A stretch of 62,337 bases of DNA from Actinomyces sp. oral taxon 448 str. F0400 (GTDB lineage: Bacteria; Actinomycetota; Actinomycetes; Actinomycetales; Actinomycetaceae): the NCBI RefSeq assembly GCF_000220835.1, contig NZ_GL985606.1, forward strand, positions 1,162,193-1,224,529. Direction: 5' to 3'. This document shows, one piece after another, positions 45,755 to 54,288 of the stretch; the first letter of the stretch is position 1, and every line of letters begins with the position of its first letter. A program made the translations under genes and the position numbers. The notes under the pieces are model-generated. The model was not told the DNA's origin and searched no databases. It worked only from the letters and a program-made list of their open reading frames with translations.

Positions 45755-47095
45755 ATGACGACCGCGACCCAGTCCTCGGCTCAGCGGCGCCTGCGCGTCC
45801 ATCTTGGGCTCGTCGGGACGACCACCGGCGCCGTCTGGGGGGCGGTGGGGCTCTCCCTGGTCGACGGCGTCGCCGTCCGGACGGCGCTGTCCGCAGCCCC
45901 GACGGCGCGAACCGCGCTCCTGATGGCGGCACTGCTCGCGGCCATCCCCGTTGGCTCGCTGCTGGGCGCCCCGGTGCTCGACCTGCTCTCGCATGCCGTC
46001 GGACGCCGGCCCGCCGCCCTCGCCTCGGGCGTCCTCGTGGCGGTCGGCGCGGCGACGGCCGCCGCGCCCCGATTGTGGACGGGCGTCGCCGGCGGGCTGG
46101 TCGCGGGGCTCGGAATCGGCGGATACACCATCGTCGTCCCCAAGCTCGCCCACGAGCTGTCGGAGCGCGGACACCGTCGTCTCGTGCCGCGTGTGCGCGC
46201 CCTGGCCCCGGCCGGGGCGGGGACCGCGCTCGGCATCGGCGTCAGCGGCGGCGCTCTTCTGCCCGGCTGGGGCGCCGCGTGCGCCTGGATGGCGCCCCTC
46301 GCGTCGGCGCTGACCGCGTGCGCGCTCGTCGCGTCCCTGCCCGAGACGCCCCACTGGTACGCGGCCCGTGGAAGACTCGATGCCGCTCATGAGGCGCTCA
46401 AACGGGTGCACGGGGCGCTCGAGGCCGCGGTCGCCATCGACTGGGTCGTGCTGGAGGCTGGCATGCAGTGCGAGCAGCACCCCCTGGGCGTCGATGATCT
46501 GCGCATCAGGCAGGTGCGCAGGACGGTCCTCGCCGGACTCGTGCTCGAGTTGGTTCAGGCCCTGCCCCTGGGACTGGCGGCGGTATGTCTCGCGCCATGG
46601 GCGCTGAGCGCCGTCGGCGGGCGGTCCTGGGTGCCGCTGTGGCCGGCGCTCGTGCTCGCCGGACTGTGGGCGCTCCTGGCAGCGGCGGGTTCGCGCCGGC
46701 GCTCGGAACGGCTCCTGTACGCCTGGGTGCTCGGCGGCACCGGGGTCTCGGCGTGCGCGGTCGTGCTACTCGTGCTCCTGGAGCGGCTTCACGGCGTCGG
46801 AGCGCTGGTTCTGCTCATCATCGTGGCCGGGCTGCTCGTCGGCGGCCAGTACGTGGCCGTCGTGCCCGCGTGCACCGGTGGCATCGACCCGATGGTGCCG
46901 CCGTGGCTGCTGCGCTCCCAACGTCGCGCCGGTGCGGTCATCCGCCCCCTCGTCCAGCTCCTCGCCGTGCTCGGACCGGCCGTCCTGCTCCTCGTCTCGA
47001 CGCGGGTCGCGATCGCGGTGGTGCTGACCTGCCAGCTGGCGAGCATGCTGCTCGCACTGCTCGCACTGCCCCGTGCAATGGACATCCTGCGGTAG
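45755..47095 (+). CDS. Divergent MFS protein related to sugar porters
   Basis: 446 aa, about 80-100 residues shorter than the two inositol porters. About 12 hydrophobic segments. Relationship shows in PETPHWYAARGRLDAAHEALKRV after the sixth helix and in the GRR of SHAVGRRPA. However, the helix-1 GYDTGVISG motif, the D-R-x-G-R-R loop and the C-terminal PET motif of true porters are missing or altered. It is under operator h. It may be a transporter with a different substrate, a regulator or sensor of inositol, or a protein losing function. AGGAGGG lies upstream of the ATG at 45755. Confidence 0.75.
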   Translation: MTTATQSSAQRRLRVHLGLVGTTTGAVWGAVGLSLVDGVAVRTALSAAPTARTALLMAALLAAIPVGSLLGAPVLDLLSHAVGRRPAALASGVLVAVGAATAAAPRLWTGVAGGLVAGLGIGGYTIVVPKLAHELSERGHRRLVPRVRALAPAGAGTALGIGVSGGALLPGWGAACAWMAPLASALTACALVASLPETPHWYAARGRLDAAHEALKRVHGALEAAVAIDWVVLEAGMQCEQHPLGVDDLRIRQVRRTVLAGLVLELVQALPLGLAAVCLAPWALSAVGGRSWVPLWPALVLAGLWALLAAAGSRRRSERLLYAWVLGGTGVSACAVVLLVLLERLHGVGALVLLIIVAGLLVGGQYVAVVPACTGGIDPMVPPWLLRSQRRAGAVIRPLVQLLAVLGPAVLLLVSTRVAIAVVLTCQLASMLLALLALPRAMDILR

Positions 47096-47171
47096 GACGG
47101 TAGGACGCCGCACCCCGGGCATGACACGAGCGCCGCCCCGGCGGGGTGGCGCTCAACGTGGGTCGGTGGTC

Positions 47172-47194
47172 GCAGGCCGCTGCGAGCGGCCTGC
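47172..47194. terminator. Bidirectional terminator hairpin
   Basis: GCAGGCCGCT (47172-47181), loop GCG, AGCGGCCTGC (47185-47194): perfect 10-bp stem between the convergent MFS and small membrane protein genes. Confidence 0.75.
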
Positions 47195-47285
47195 TGCGCG
47201 GTCGGCATTGCCCGCGCAGCTCAGGAGGGCGCTGCTCGCCGAGGCTGTCGGCGGCCGGCCCTCCGGGTCGGTGCCTGCGTGCTCG

Positions 47286-47534
47286 TCAGGCCAGGAGGTT
47301 GATGCCGGTGTAGACGCCGGTCAGCGCACTCGCCGTGCCGATGAGACCGGCGGCGATGAGCAGCACAGGGGAGGCGGCGATCGCGCCGATGACGGCCATG
47401 ATGAAGACGACGGCGGCGATAACGCCCATGCCGATCTTGAAGGTGAGCAGGTTGGCGTCCCTGGCCTCGCGCTGGGAGGAGGTGGTGGATTCCGGGGTGG
47501 TGACGGCGACGGTGTCGATGACGGGAGCGCTCAT
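47286..47534 (-). CDS. Small membrane protein of unknown function
   Basis: 82 aa from the ATG at 47534 (AAAGGA upstream). A hydrophilic N-terminus (TPESTTSSQREARDAN) is followed by two membrane segments, IGMGVIAAVVFIMAVIGAIAA and a glycine-rich second, LLIAAGLIGTASALTGVYTG. No family recognised. It is divergent from guaA; a weak inositol-type operator (47661-47674) lies in the shared 259-bp control region. Confidence 0.65.
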   Translation of the reverse strand: MSAPVIDTVAVTTPESTTSSQREARDANLLTFKIGMGVIAAVVFIMAVIGAIAASPVLLIAAGLIGTASALTGVYTGINLLA

Positions 47535-47660
47535 AGCTGACGTCCTTTCAGTTCCTGCGCGGAACCGAAACGGGACGGCCCCGCACGGCGGTGTGCCCGA
47601 CCTCGCGGGTCGGCCCGGTCTCATCGACCGGCGCGTATGAGAGTAGGAGGCTGGAGTTGC

Positions 47661-47674
47661 TATGTACAGACAAA
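47661..47674. promoter_or_regulatory. Possible inositol operator i (weak)
   Basis: TATGTACAGACAAA, one mismatch in the left half and no extended symmetry. It may be chance. Confidence 0.3.
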
Positions 47675-47793
47675 GGAATGATAAGCCTGTCACGTGCACC
47701 CGGCGCCCCGCGGGCGGGCGCCGTTTCCCGTTCCGCCCCGGCGCGGTGGTAGTGCGATGGGGCGGGGTGCGCGGGCGCCGTTATCCTGTACGC

Positions 47794-49404
47794 GTGACGC
47801 CCCCCCCGACCAGCGCAGCCGTTCCCGACACGCGCGAGGACGGCCCCGCCGGACCCGTCCTCGTCGTCGACTTCGGCGCCCAGTACGCCCAGCTCATCGC
47901 CCGCCGCGTGCGCGAAGCCTCGGTTTACTCCGAGATCGTGCCGCACTCCATGCCCGTGGCGGAGATGCTCGCCATGAGACCGGCCGCCATCATCCTGTCC
48001 GGAGGCCCGTCGAGTGTCTACGCGGACGGTGCTCCCGTCATCGACCCGGCCGTTTTCGATGCTGACGTGCCGGTCCTGGGCATCTGCTACGGATTCCAGG
48101 CCATGGCCCGGTCCCTCGGGGGGACCGTGGGGCGCACCGGGACGCGCGAGTACGGGCGCACTGAGGCCCAGGTGAGCCCCGACTCCTGCCTGTTCGCGGG
48201 CACGCCGGCGGTGCAGACCGTGTGGATGAGCCACGGTGACGCCGTCCGGGCGGCACCGGAGGGGTTCACAGTGACCGGTTCGACCCGGCAGACCCCGGTG
48301 GCGGCCTTCGAGGACCGGCGGCGCCGCCTCTTCGGCCTCCAGTGGCACCCCGAGGTTCTGCACTCGGCGCACGGGCAGGCCGTCCTGGAGAACTTCCTGC
48401 GCGTGGGCGCGGGCATCCCCCCCGCCTGGACGCCCGGGAGCATCATCGGCGAGCAGGTCGCCGCCATCCGCGAGAGAGTCGGCGACGCCCACGTCATCTG
48501 CGGGCTGAGCGGCGGAGTCGACTCCTCCGTAGCGGCGGCCCTGGTCCACCGGGCCATCGGGGATCGGCTCACCTGCATCTTCGTCGATCACGGACTGCTG
48601 CGCGCCGGCGAGCGGGAGCAGGTCGTCCGCGACTACGCGGAGGGCATGGGCATCCGCGTCATTGCAGTCGATGAGACCGAGCGCTTCCTGGCCGCGCTCG
48701 CGGGCGTGACTGATCCGGAGGTCAAGCGCAAGATCATCGGCCGGGAGTTCATTCGATCCTTCGAGGCGGCTCAGCGACGCGTCGTCCAGCAGGTCGGGGC
48801 GGCCGGCGGCGAGATCGGGTACCTGGTCCAGGGCACCCTGTACCCCGACGTCGTCGAATCCGGCGGCGGTGAGGGGGCGGCCAACATCAAGAGTCACCAC
48901 AACGTGGGAGGGCTGCCCGACGACCTCGACTTCGCCCTCATCGAGCCGCTGCGCGCTCTGTTCAAGGATGAGGTGCGCGCCATCGGCCGCGAGTTGGGCG
49001 TGCCCGAGAAGATCGTCTCCCGCCAGCCCTTCCCGGGGCCGGGGCTGGGGATTCGCGTCATCGGCGAGGTGACGGCCGAGAACCTGCGCATCCTGCGGGC
49101 GGCCGATGCCATCGCCCGCGAGGAGCTCACCGCCGCAGGGCTCGACGGCGAGATCTGGCAGTGCCCGGTGGTGCTGCTCGCCGATGTTCGCTCCGTGGGC
49201 GTCCAGGGCGACGGGCGCACCTACGGCCATCCGATCGTGCTGCGGCCGGTCGGCAGCGAGGACGCCATGACGGCGGACTGGACGCGCCTGCCCTACGACG
49301 TACTCGCCCGCATCTCCACGCGCATCACCAACACGGTGCCGGAGGTCAACCGGGTGATGCTCGACTGCACGAGCAAGCCGCCCGGGACGATCGAATGGGA
49401 GTGA
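47794..49404 (+). CDS. guaA: GMP synthase (glutamine-hydrolysing)
   Basis: 536 aa. N-terminal class-I glutamine amidotransferase: [18 protein letters not shown], catalytic Cys in [10 protein letters not shown], and the His/Glu in LQWHPEV. Then the ATP-pyrophosphatase P-loop [14 protein letters not shown] and the C-terminal dimerisation domain ending [12 protein letters not shown]. It aminates XMP to GMP. GTG at 47794 has no Shine-Dalgarno, but TATCCT ends six bases before it, so the mRNA is probably leaderless. Directly after the start is a run of eight C. Confidence 0.97.
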   Translation: MTPPPTSAAVPDTREDGPAGPVLVVDFGAQYAQLIARRVREASVYSEIVPHSMPVAEMLAMRPAAIILSGGPSSVYADGAPVIDPAVFDADVPVLGICYGFQAMARSLGGTVGRTGTREYGRTEAQVSPDSCLFAGTPAVQTVWMSHGDAVRAAPEGFTVTGSTRQTPVAAFEDRRRRLFGLQWHPEVLHSAHGQAVLENFLRVGAGIPPAWTPGSIIGEQVAAIRERVGDAHVICGLSGGVDSSVAAALVHRAIGDRLTCIFVDHGLLRAGEREQVVRDYAEGMGIRVIAVDETERFLAALAGVTDPEVKRKIIGREFIRSFEAAQRRVVQQVGAAGGEIGYLVQGTLYPDVVESGGGEGAANIKSHHNVGGLPDDLDFALIEPLRALFKDEVRAIGRELGVPEKIVSRQPFPGPGLGIRVIGEVTAENLRILRAADAIAREELTAAGLDGEIWQCPVVLLADVRSVGVQGDGRTYGHPIVLRPVGSEDAMTADWTRLPYDVLARISTRITNTVPEVNRVMLDCTSKPPGTIEWE

Positions 49405-49501
49405 GGCGTCCGCTGCTGCCGGTGCGGTGCGAGGGCCGACTGACGCAGCAGAGCCGGTCCAGCGGTGCGGCGGAATCGTTCCTCTCGTGATGCGGACCGT
49501 G

Positions 49502-49520
49502 CCCCCGGCCGGACCGGGGG
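49502..49520. terminator. Hairpin after guaA
   Basis: CCCCCGG (49502-49508), loop CCGGA, CCGGGGG (49514-49520). It lies in the 310-bp gap 49405-49714, which also has the palindrome TCCTCGAGGA (49630-49639) and a -10-like TACTAT (49652-49657) that may drive the next gene. Confidence 0.55.
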
Positions 49521-49714
49521 AGTAACGGCAGCAGCCTCCCGCCTCCTGCAGGAGCGGTGCCCTCGACGGGCGGGGCGGAGTTCCTTCGCGGACCACGATT
49601 CCCGATTGTCCCGATTCAATAAACCTTGTTCCTCGAGGACCCGAGTGAGTGTACTATCACCGGGCGGTCTTCCACCGCTTTTCCCCACCATGGTGACGAC
49701 AATCAGGAGTCGCA

Positions 49715-50557
49715 ATGTCCTATCCCCCACAGACCCCGACGCCTCCCCAGGGTTATATGCCCGCACCTGTGCCTGTGACGAAGAAGTCGCGGAATATTCT
49801 CGGAATCGTCGCGCTGATCGCGTCCATCGTCGGGTTCGTCTTCGCCTGCATCCCCGGAGCGCTCATCGTCGGATGGGTTCTGCTCCCGATATCCTTCATC
49901 CTCGGCCTGGTGGCTCTCTTCCGGAAGGACGAGAGCCATGGACAGGCGATCGCGGCAATCATCGTCGCAGTGGTCGGCACGGTTGTCGGCGTTGTCGTGT
50001 TCCTCACCGTTGTGGGGAATGCCTTTGACGAGGCCTTCCCCTCCGAGGACACGAACGCGAGATCAGTCGGTATCGGGTCGTCCTCGGGCGCGAATCCCAG
50101 TGAAGGAGCGACGTCGACGACCCGAGCCGGTACGCGCGACAACCCGGTGCCCCTGGGGACTGAGATCTCCAGCAAGGACTGGAAGGTCGTTGTCAATTCC
50201 GTCACCTTCGATGCGAACGATGCGGTACTCGCTGAGAACATGTTCAACGATCCTCCCGCCGACGGACAGGAGTACATTCTCGTCAACTACGAAGTCACCT
50301 ATATCGGTAACGATCCGAACGGGGAGTCCCCCATCCTTGCGGATGTGAGCTATGTTTCCGCCGATGGGGTTACCATCGATAGCTCGGACTCGCTGGCGGT
50401 GGCCCCTGATGCCATCGACATATCGACGACCCTCTACAATGGCGGTAGTGTCTCGGGTAATGTCGCGTTGTCGGTCCCATCGGCCACGGCCCGGGACGGT
50501 GTGCTCGCAGTGGAGCCCGGCCTGGTCTCCGACAAGACCTTTGTCGCGGTGAAATGA
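49715..50557 (+). CDS. Membrane-anchored protein with DUF4190/DUF4352-like domains
   Basis: 280 aa. Proline-rich cytoplasmic N-terminus (PPQTPTPPQGYMPAPVP), two membrane helices in ILGIVALIASIVGFVFACIPG and AIAAIIVAVVGTVVGVVVFL, then a low-complexity linker of Ser/Gly/Thr and an extracellular beta-sandwich that resembles DUF4352/Telomeric-repeat-binding-factor-2-type immunoprotection folds (NPVPLGTEISSKDWKVVVNSV, EYILVNYEVTYIGND). The function is unknown; such proteins are common surface proteins in Actinobacteria. It has its own promoter and converges on the esterase gene through a strong hairpin. Confidence 0.82.
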   Translation: MSYPPQTPTPPQGYMPAPVPVTKKSRNILGIVALIASIVGFVFACIPGALIVGWVLLPISFILGLVALFRKDESHGQAIAAIIVAVVGTVVGVVVFLTVVGNAFDEAFPSEDTNARSVGIGSSSGANPSEGATSTTRAGTRDNPVPLGTEISSKDWKVVVNSVTFDANDAVLAENMFNDPPADGQEYILVNYEVTYIGNDPNGESPILADVSYVSADGVTIDSSDSLAVAPDAIDISTTLYNGGSVSGNVALSVPSATARDGVLAVEPGLVSDKTFVAVK

Positions 50558-50606
50558 TGTCCATGTCACCGCGCGCGGGCGGATAGCGTCCGTGCGGTGC
50601 TGATAC

Positions 50607-50657
50607 CGGCATCCTCGACCAGAACCGACGACGCCGTCGACGTGGTCGAGGATGCCG
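50607..50657. terminator. Bidirectional terminator with a perfect 15-bp stem
   Basis: CGGCATCCTCGACCA (50607-50621) pairs exactly with 50643-50657; the 21-base loop holds a further small stem (GACG/CGTC). Between convergent genes. Confidence 0.75.
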
Positions 50658-50678
50658 ATCCGCATCTTGACCGCCTGC

Positions 50679-51692
50679 TCAGGCCCCGGAGATGATTCGG
50701 GCGATCTCGCGCCTGGCCTTCCTCCCTTCGGGGGAGGGGATCATCGGGTAGACGTGGTTGAGGTTGTGCCCGATATGCAGCGTGGAGTCGACGCCGGCCT
50801 CGACGAGTCTGTCGTGGAGGAGTGAATCGTCCGGCAGGAAGATCTCCCGACTGCCCACGAATGTGGTCACCCGCACCTGTCGCAGCGCTGAGAGGTCTCC
50901 GTTGATGGGGGACAGGTGCCAGTCGGACGTGGGCGTGTCACCGGCCCAGGCCTCGCCCATGACCGTCAGCGGCTCGGGAGACATGAGCGGATCGGCATCG
51001 ACGTAGTCGGCGATGTCCGGATTCGTGTGGGTGATATCGACCCAGGGGGACAGGAGGATCAGCTCATCGGGCTGCGCCGCGCCCAGCCGCGCCAGCGACA
51101 GGGCGATGACGACGGCGAGGCCCCCTCCCGAACTGTCTCCCATGAGAACGACCCGCCCGCCCTCATTCTCAGAGAACGTGCGCAGGCACAGGTCCACGAC
51201 GAGCCGATGCGCCTCGACCCACGTGTGATGGGGCGCCAGCGGGGGGAGGGGCACGACGAAGCGGGCTCCCGTCCTGCGGACCAGGTCGTCGATGAGCAGG
51301 GCGTGCCCGAGTGAGGCAGTGGAGGCGTAGCCGCCGCCGTGGAGATAGACGACCACGGTGCTTGACGCGATACCGGGCACGACCTGCGACGCCGAGCGGG
51401 GGCGCACGTAGTAGACCGGCATGCCGGCCCCCTCGCGCCGTTCGACGCCGTAGCGGGAACGCGACCAGAAGGGGAAGGACAGCGATCGGCGGGGCTCGGG
51501 CCTGCTGGCCATCCGCGCGATCCGGTCGGCCATCGAGATGTGGGCGTTCAGCATCTTGACCGGGCGCGTGCTGTACTCGGCGAAGGTTGCGGTCGCCGAG
51601 CGTTGGTAGCGTAGATGGGAGAAGGCGCTGAAGGCGCTCGCGGCCAGCGCCGCGCCGCCGATGGCTTTGAGGGTTCCGGACGTCGTGGGCAT
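50679..51692 (-). CDS. Alpha/beta hydrolase (hormone-sensitive-lipase-like esterase)
   Basis: 337 aa from the ATG at 51692 (GAGGA six bases upstream). N-terminus has one hydrophobic segment, LKAIGGAALAASAFSAFSHL, possibly a signal anchor. Oxyanion-hole motif VVVYLHGGGYAS, nucleophile Ser in MGDSSGGGLAV, Asp region YVDADPLMSPEP and a late His in LNHVYPM form the catalytic set. It probably hydrolyses short-chain acyl esters. Divergent from the aldo/keto reductase. Confidence 0.88.
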   Translation of the reverse strand: MPTTSGTLKAIGGAALAASAFSAFSHLRYQRSATATFAEYSTRPVKMLNAHISMADRIARMASRPEPRRSLSFPFWSRSRYGVERREGAGMPVYYVRPRSASQVVPGIASSTVVVYLHGGGYASTASLGHALLIDDLVRRTGARFVVPLPPLAPHHTWVEAHRLVVDLCLRTFSENEGGRVVLMGDSSGGGLAVVIALSLARLGAAQPDELILLSPWVDITHTNPDIADYVDADPLMSPEPLTVMGEAWAGDTPTSDWHLSPINGDLSALRQVRVTTFVGSREIFLPDDSLLHDRLVEAGVDSTLHIGHNLNHVYPMIPSPEGRKARREIARIISGA

Positions 51693-52012
51693 GTACTTCC
51701 TCTGTGCTGCGATTGTTCGGGCCGGCATGGCGGTCGGGCGCCCGGCCCGTCGGGACGCCCGGATCATCGTAGGCCGGTCCGCCGACGTCGGACGTTCGGC
51801 CTGGGCTCCCCGACCGGTGACGCTGGGAATCGGCCGCCCGATCCCATGACGCCGAACGGGAGGGTGGCCCCAGGAGGGCCTGGAGCGCCCGGCCGGTCCG
51901 AGCGAAGCTGGGCGGACGACGGTCCGGCCGTCGTCGATCGCCGTCGAGGGGTCGATGGGAGCCGCAGCCGGCACCGCGCACCGCATGAACACCGCATGAA
52001 GGAGGAGCATCC
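51693..52012. other. 320-bp divergent intergenic region
   Basis: Control region for the esterase (-) and the aldo/keto reductase (+). It holds a small perfect hairpin GACGACGG-TCCGG-CCGTCGTC (51915-51935). No gene or clear promoter recognised. Confidence 0.45.
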
Positions 52013-53026
52013 ATGGAGTACACGCAGCTGGGCAGTACGGGAATCACCATTCCGAGGCTGTGCATCGGGGGTATGAGCTTCGGGAGGGTCTTCCCCGACG
52101 TCCACCAGTGGGTCATCGACCAGGAGGCCACCCAGGAGGTGATCGCGCGCGCCCTGGAGCTGGGTGTCAATTTCATCGACACCGCCAACGTCTACGCCCG
52201 CGGCACGAGTGAGGAATTCATCGGCGCCTCGCTGAAGAACCTGGGAGTCAAGCGCGAGAACGTGGTGCTGGCGAGCAAGGTCTACTTCAACGAGGGGCAC
52301 CTGTCGCGGGCGGCCATCGAGCGCGAGATCGACGGCGCCCTGAAGCGCCTCGGCACCGACTACCTCGATCTCTACATCATCCACCGCTTCGACTACGCGA
52401 CCCCCATTGAGGAGACCATGGAGGCGCTCGACTCCCTCGTGCGCTCCGGGAGGGTGCGGGCCCTGGGGGCCTCGGCGATGTACGGCTACCAGCTGCACAA
52501 TATGCAGGTGGCGGCCGACGCGGGCGGCTGGACCAGATTCTCCTCCATGCAGAACCACTACAACCTGCTCTACCGGGAGGACGAGCGCGAGCTCATCCCC
52601 GTGTGCCGCCAGTACGGCATGTCGCTGACCCCCTATAGCCCGCTCGCCTCAGGGCACTTGACGCGCCCCACCTGGGACTCCGACTCCGTGCGCTCGACCA
52701 CCGACGCCACCATGCGCGGCAAGTACGACCACGAGCGCGAGACCGATATGCCCATCATCGAGCGCGTCGCCGAGGTCGCGCAGCGCTACGGGGTGCCCAT
52801 GGCGGACGTCGCGCTCGCCTGGCTGCGGGCCAAGGGCGCCGACTCCCCCATCGTCGGCTGCTCGCGTCCGAGCCGCGTCGACGACGCCGTGCGCGCCCTC
52901 AGCCTGACGCTCACCCAGAAGGAGGTCGCCTACCTCGAGGAGCCCTACCGGGCCCATGGGCTCGTGGGCCCGCTGGCCCGCCCCGAGGACGCGCCGCTGG
53001 CCGGCTCGAGGACCGAGCGGCGCTGA
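52013..53026 (+). CDS. Aldo/keto reductase (Kv-beta/YdhF-like group)
   Basis: 337 aa. MEYTQLGSTGITIPRLCIGG N-terminus, catalytic Asp/Tyr in NFIDTANVYARGTSE, Lys in LASKVYF and His in YIIHRFDY. PYSPLASGHLTR and IVGCSRPSRVDDAVRAL are the cofactor-binding end. This subgroup reduces a range of aldehydes and ketones with NADPH. AGGAGGAGC lies upstream of the ATG. No operon partner. Confidence 0.92.
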   Translation: MEYTQLGSTGITIPRLCIGGMSFGRVFPDVHQWVIDQEATQEVIARALELGVNFIDTANVYARGTSEEFIGASLKNLGVKRENVVLASKVYFNEGHLSRAAIEREIDGALKRLGTDYLDLYIIHRFDYATPIEETMEALDSLVRSGRVRALGASAMYGYQLHNMQVAADAGGWTRFSSMQNHYNLLYREDERELIPVCRQYGMSLTPYSPLASGHLTRPTWDSDSVRSTTDATMRGKYDHERETDMPIIERVAEVAQRYGVPMADVALAWLRAKGADSPIVGCSRPSRVDDAVRALSLTLTQKEVAYLEEPYRAHGLVGPLARPEDAPLAGSRTERR

Positions 53027-53384
53027 GCGTCGACTCGAGAGCCACCGCACGGCGGGGCAAGAGCGGACGATGCTCCTCTACCCTCTCTATTATCCTCTCT
53101 ATCTCACGGCGTCGGCAGTGCGGGAGCGGAATCGTGGGGCTCGCACCCCCGCCCGCGCGGCGCTGCAGCGGCTCGCGGATCCATACGCCGGTCGGGAGGA
53201 ACAGGAGCATGCCGCCGATGGAGGCGGGCCAGCCCCAGGTTCCGCGACAGACTGCCCGCGGGAGCGGCCAGGATCCGTGAGCGCAGGGGCCCGCGACCCG
53301 GCGCCGTCATGGGCGGTGAAATGGAGACGACGGTGGGGGCGCGGTCGTGGTCGGGGCCTCCTCACCAGGAGCGCCGCCGACCTT

Positions 53385-53531
53385 CGTGTCCAAATCTGCC
53401 ACAAATCTGCCACAAAAAGGTTCATTCGAATCCGAAGGGCGTCACTGATGACGGAGAAAAGACCGGAATATCAACAGTCACCTCCAACAAGCCCGACGAG
53501 ACGCGGAGGCTTTGTGGCAGATTTGGACACG
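53385..53531. repeat. 147-bp element bounded by 21-bp perfect inverted repeats
   Basis: 53385-53405 (CGTGTCCAAATCTGCCACA and two bases more) and 53511-53531 are exact reverse complements. The left end also carries an 11-bp unit CAAATCTGCCA in two tandem copies. It sits in the 556-bp gap 53027-53582 between an aldo/keto reductase and the nitroreductase. It contains no gene and no obvious target-site duplication. A non-autonomous mobile element (MITE-like) or a regulatory structure are both possible. The rest of the gap includes two near-copies of a 12-base CTCTCTAT repeat at about 53079-53102. Confidence 0.6.
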
Positions 53532-53582
53532 CCCTCGACTCTTCGACCGGATCGGTCTCCAGATCCCCGCATCAGGCGGCGG

Positions 53583-54248
53583 TCAGGGCGCCCAGACGAA
53601 GTTGTCGCGGCCCGCACCCGCCTCGAAGTGATACTTCACCAAGCCGCGATCCTGACCCGCGTAGGCGCTCTCCTGACAGCGAATCGTCACCTCGTTTCCG
53701 CTGCCGGCCAGGGTGAAGGCCTGCTTGCCGAAGGCCGTCGGCGCGAGAAGGGCCGCCTCGACCCCCTGGGTGAACCAGACCGGGGCCTCGCCGTCGTAGG
53801 AGGCGACTTCGTCAGGGCGTTTCGAGGTGTGCGGGACGCCCTGGGTCGCGCCGTAGCCGAGGGCGACGACGGCGACCACCCTGCCCGTGGCGCCGCTCGC
53901 CCGTGCGGCCGCCTTCTTCGAGAAGGTTCCGCCGACCCACCACGTGTTCAGTCCCAGCTCCTGTGCGGTGAGCATGAGGTCGGCGCCGCCGTAGCCGAGG
54001 CGTTCGTCCAGATCGGAGGCGTCGGGGCCGGCCATGACCAGGCAGTTCCTCACGCTGCGTGCGCGCACTGTCCCCCACATCGGGCCGAAGACGCGGGCGC
54101 CGCCGGTCAGCAGCCGGATATCCGTCCCCTGAGCGCGGTTGTCCTCCTCGATGCGCGAACGCAGGGCGGCGACGACGTCGTCGGGCACAGGCTTGTCGAG
54201 GTACTGGCGCACCACGTGACGAGCGCGCATGGCATCGGTGATGGGCAT
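53583..54248 (-). CDS. Nitroreductase-family protein
   Basis: 221 aa flavoprotein fold. The start MPITDAMRARHVVRQYLDKPV is the usual nitroreductase N-terminus; LMLTAQELGLNTWWVGG is the central dimer helix, and VVALGYGATQGVPHTSKRP the flavin-contacting loop. It may belong to the TM1586-type branch. ATG at 54248 has GGAG nine bases upstream. It follows the ABC pair on the same strand with a 40-bp gap, so it is likely in that operon; an iron- or heme-reductive role would fit but is speculation. Confidence 0.85.
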   Translation of the reverse strand: MPITDAMRARHVVRQYLDKPVPDDVVAALRSRIEEDNRAQGTDIRLLTGGARVFGPMWGTVRARSVRNCLVMAGPDASDLDERLGYGGADLMLTAQELGLNTWWVGGTFSKKAAARASGATGRVVAVVALGYGATQGVPHTSKRPDEVASYDGEAPVWFTQGVEAALLAPTAFGKQAFTLAGSGNEVTIRCQESAYAGQDRGLVKYHFEAGAGRDNFVWAP

Positions 54249-54288
54249 GGTGGATCTCCGTTCATCGCTGTTCACCGGCGCCGTCACT

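Noticed and set aside
47797-47811. Run of eight C just after the guaA start as a phase-variation tract
   Set aside because: guaA is needed for GMP synthesis, and the reading frame is intact as given; no sign that slippage is used.
53099-53310. Minus-strand fragments resembling a membrane protein (GGMLLFLPTGVWI)
   Set aside because: Too short and no flanking homology recognised; frame changes would be needed. I cannot call a pseudogene.
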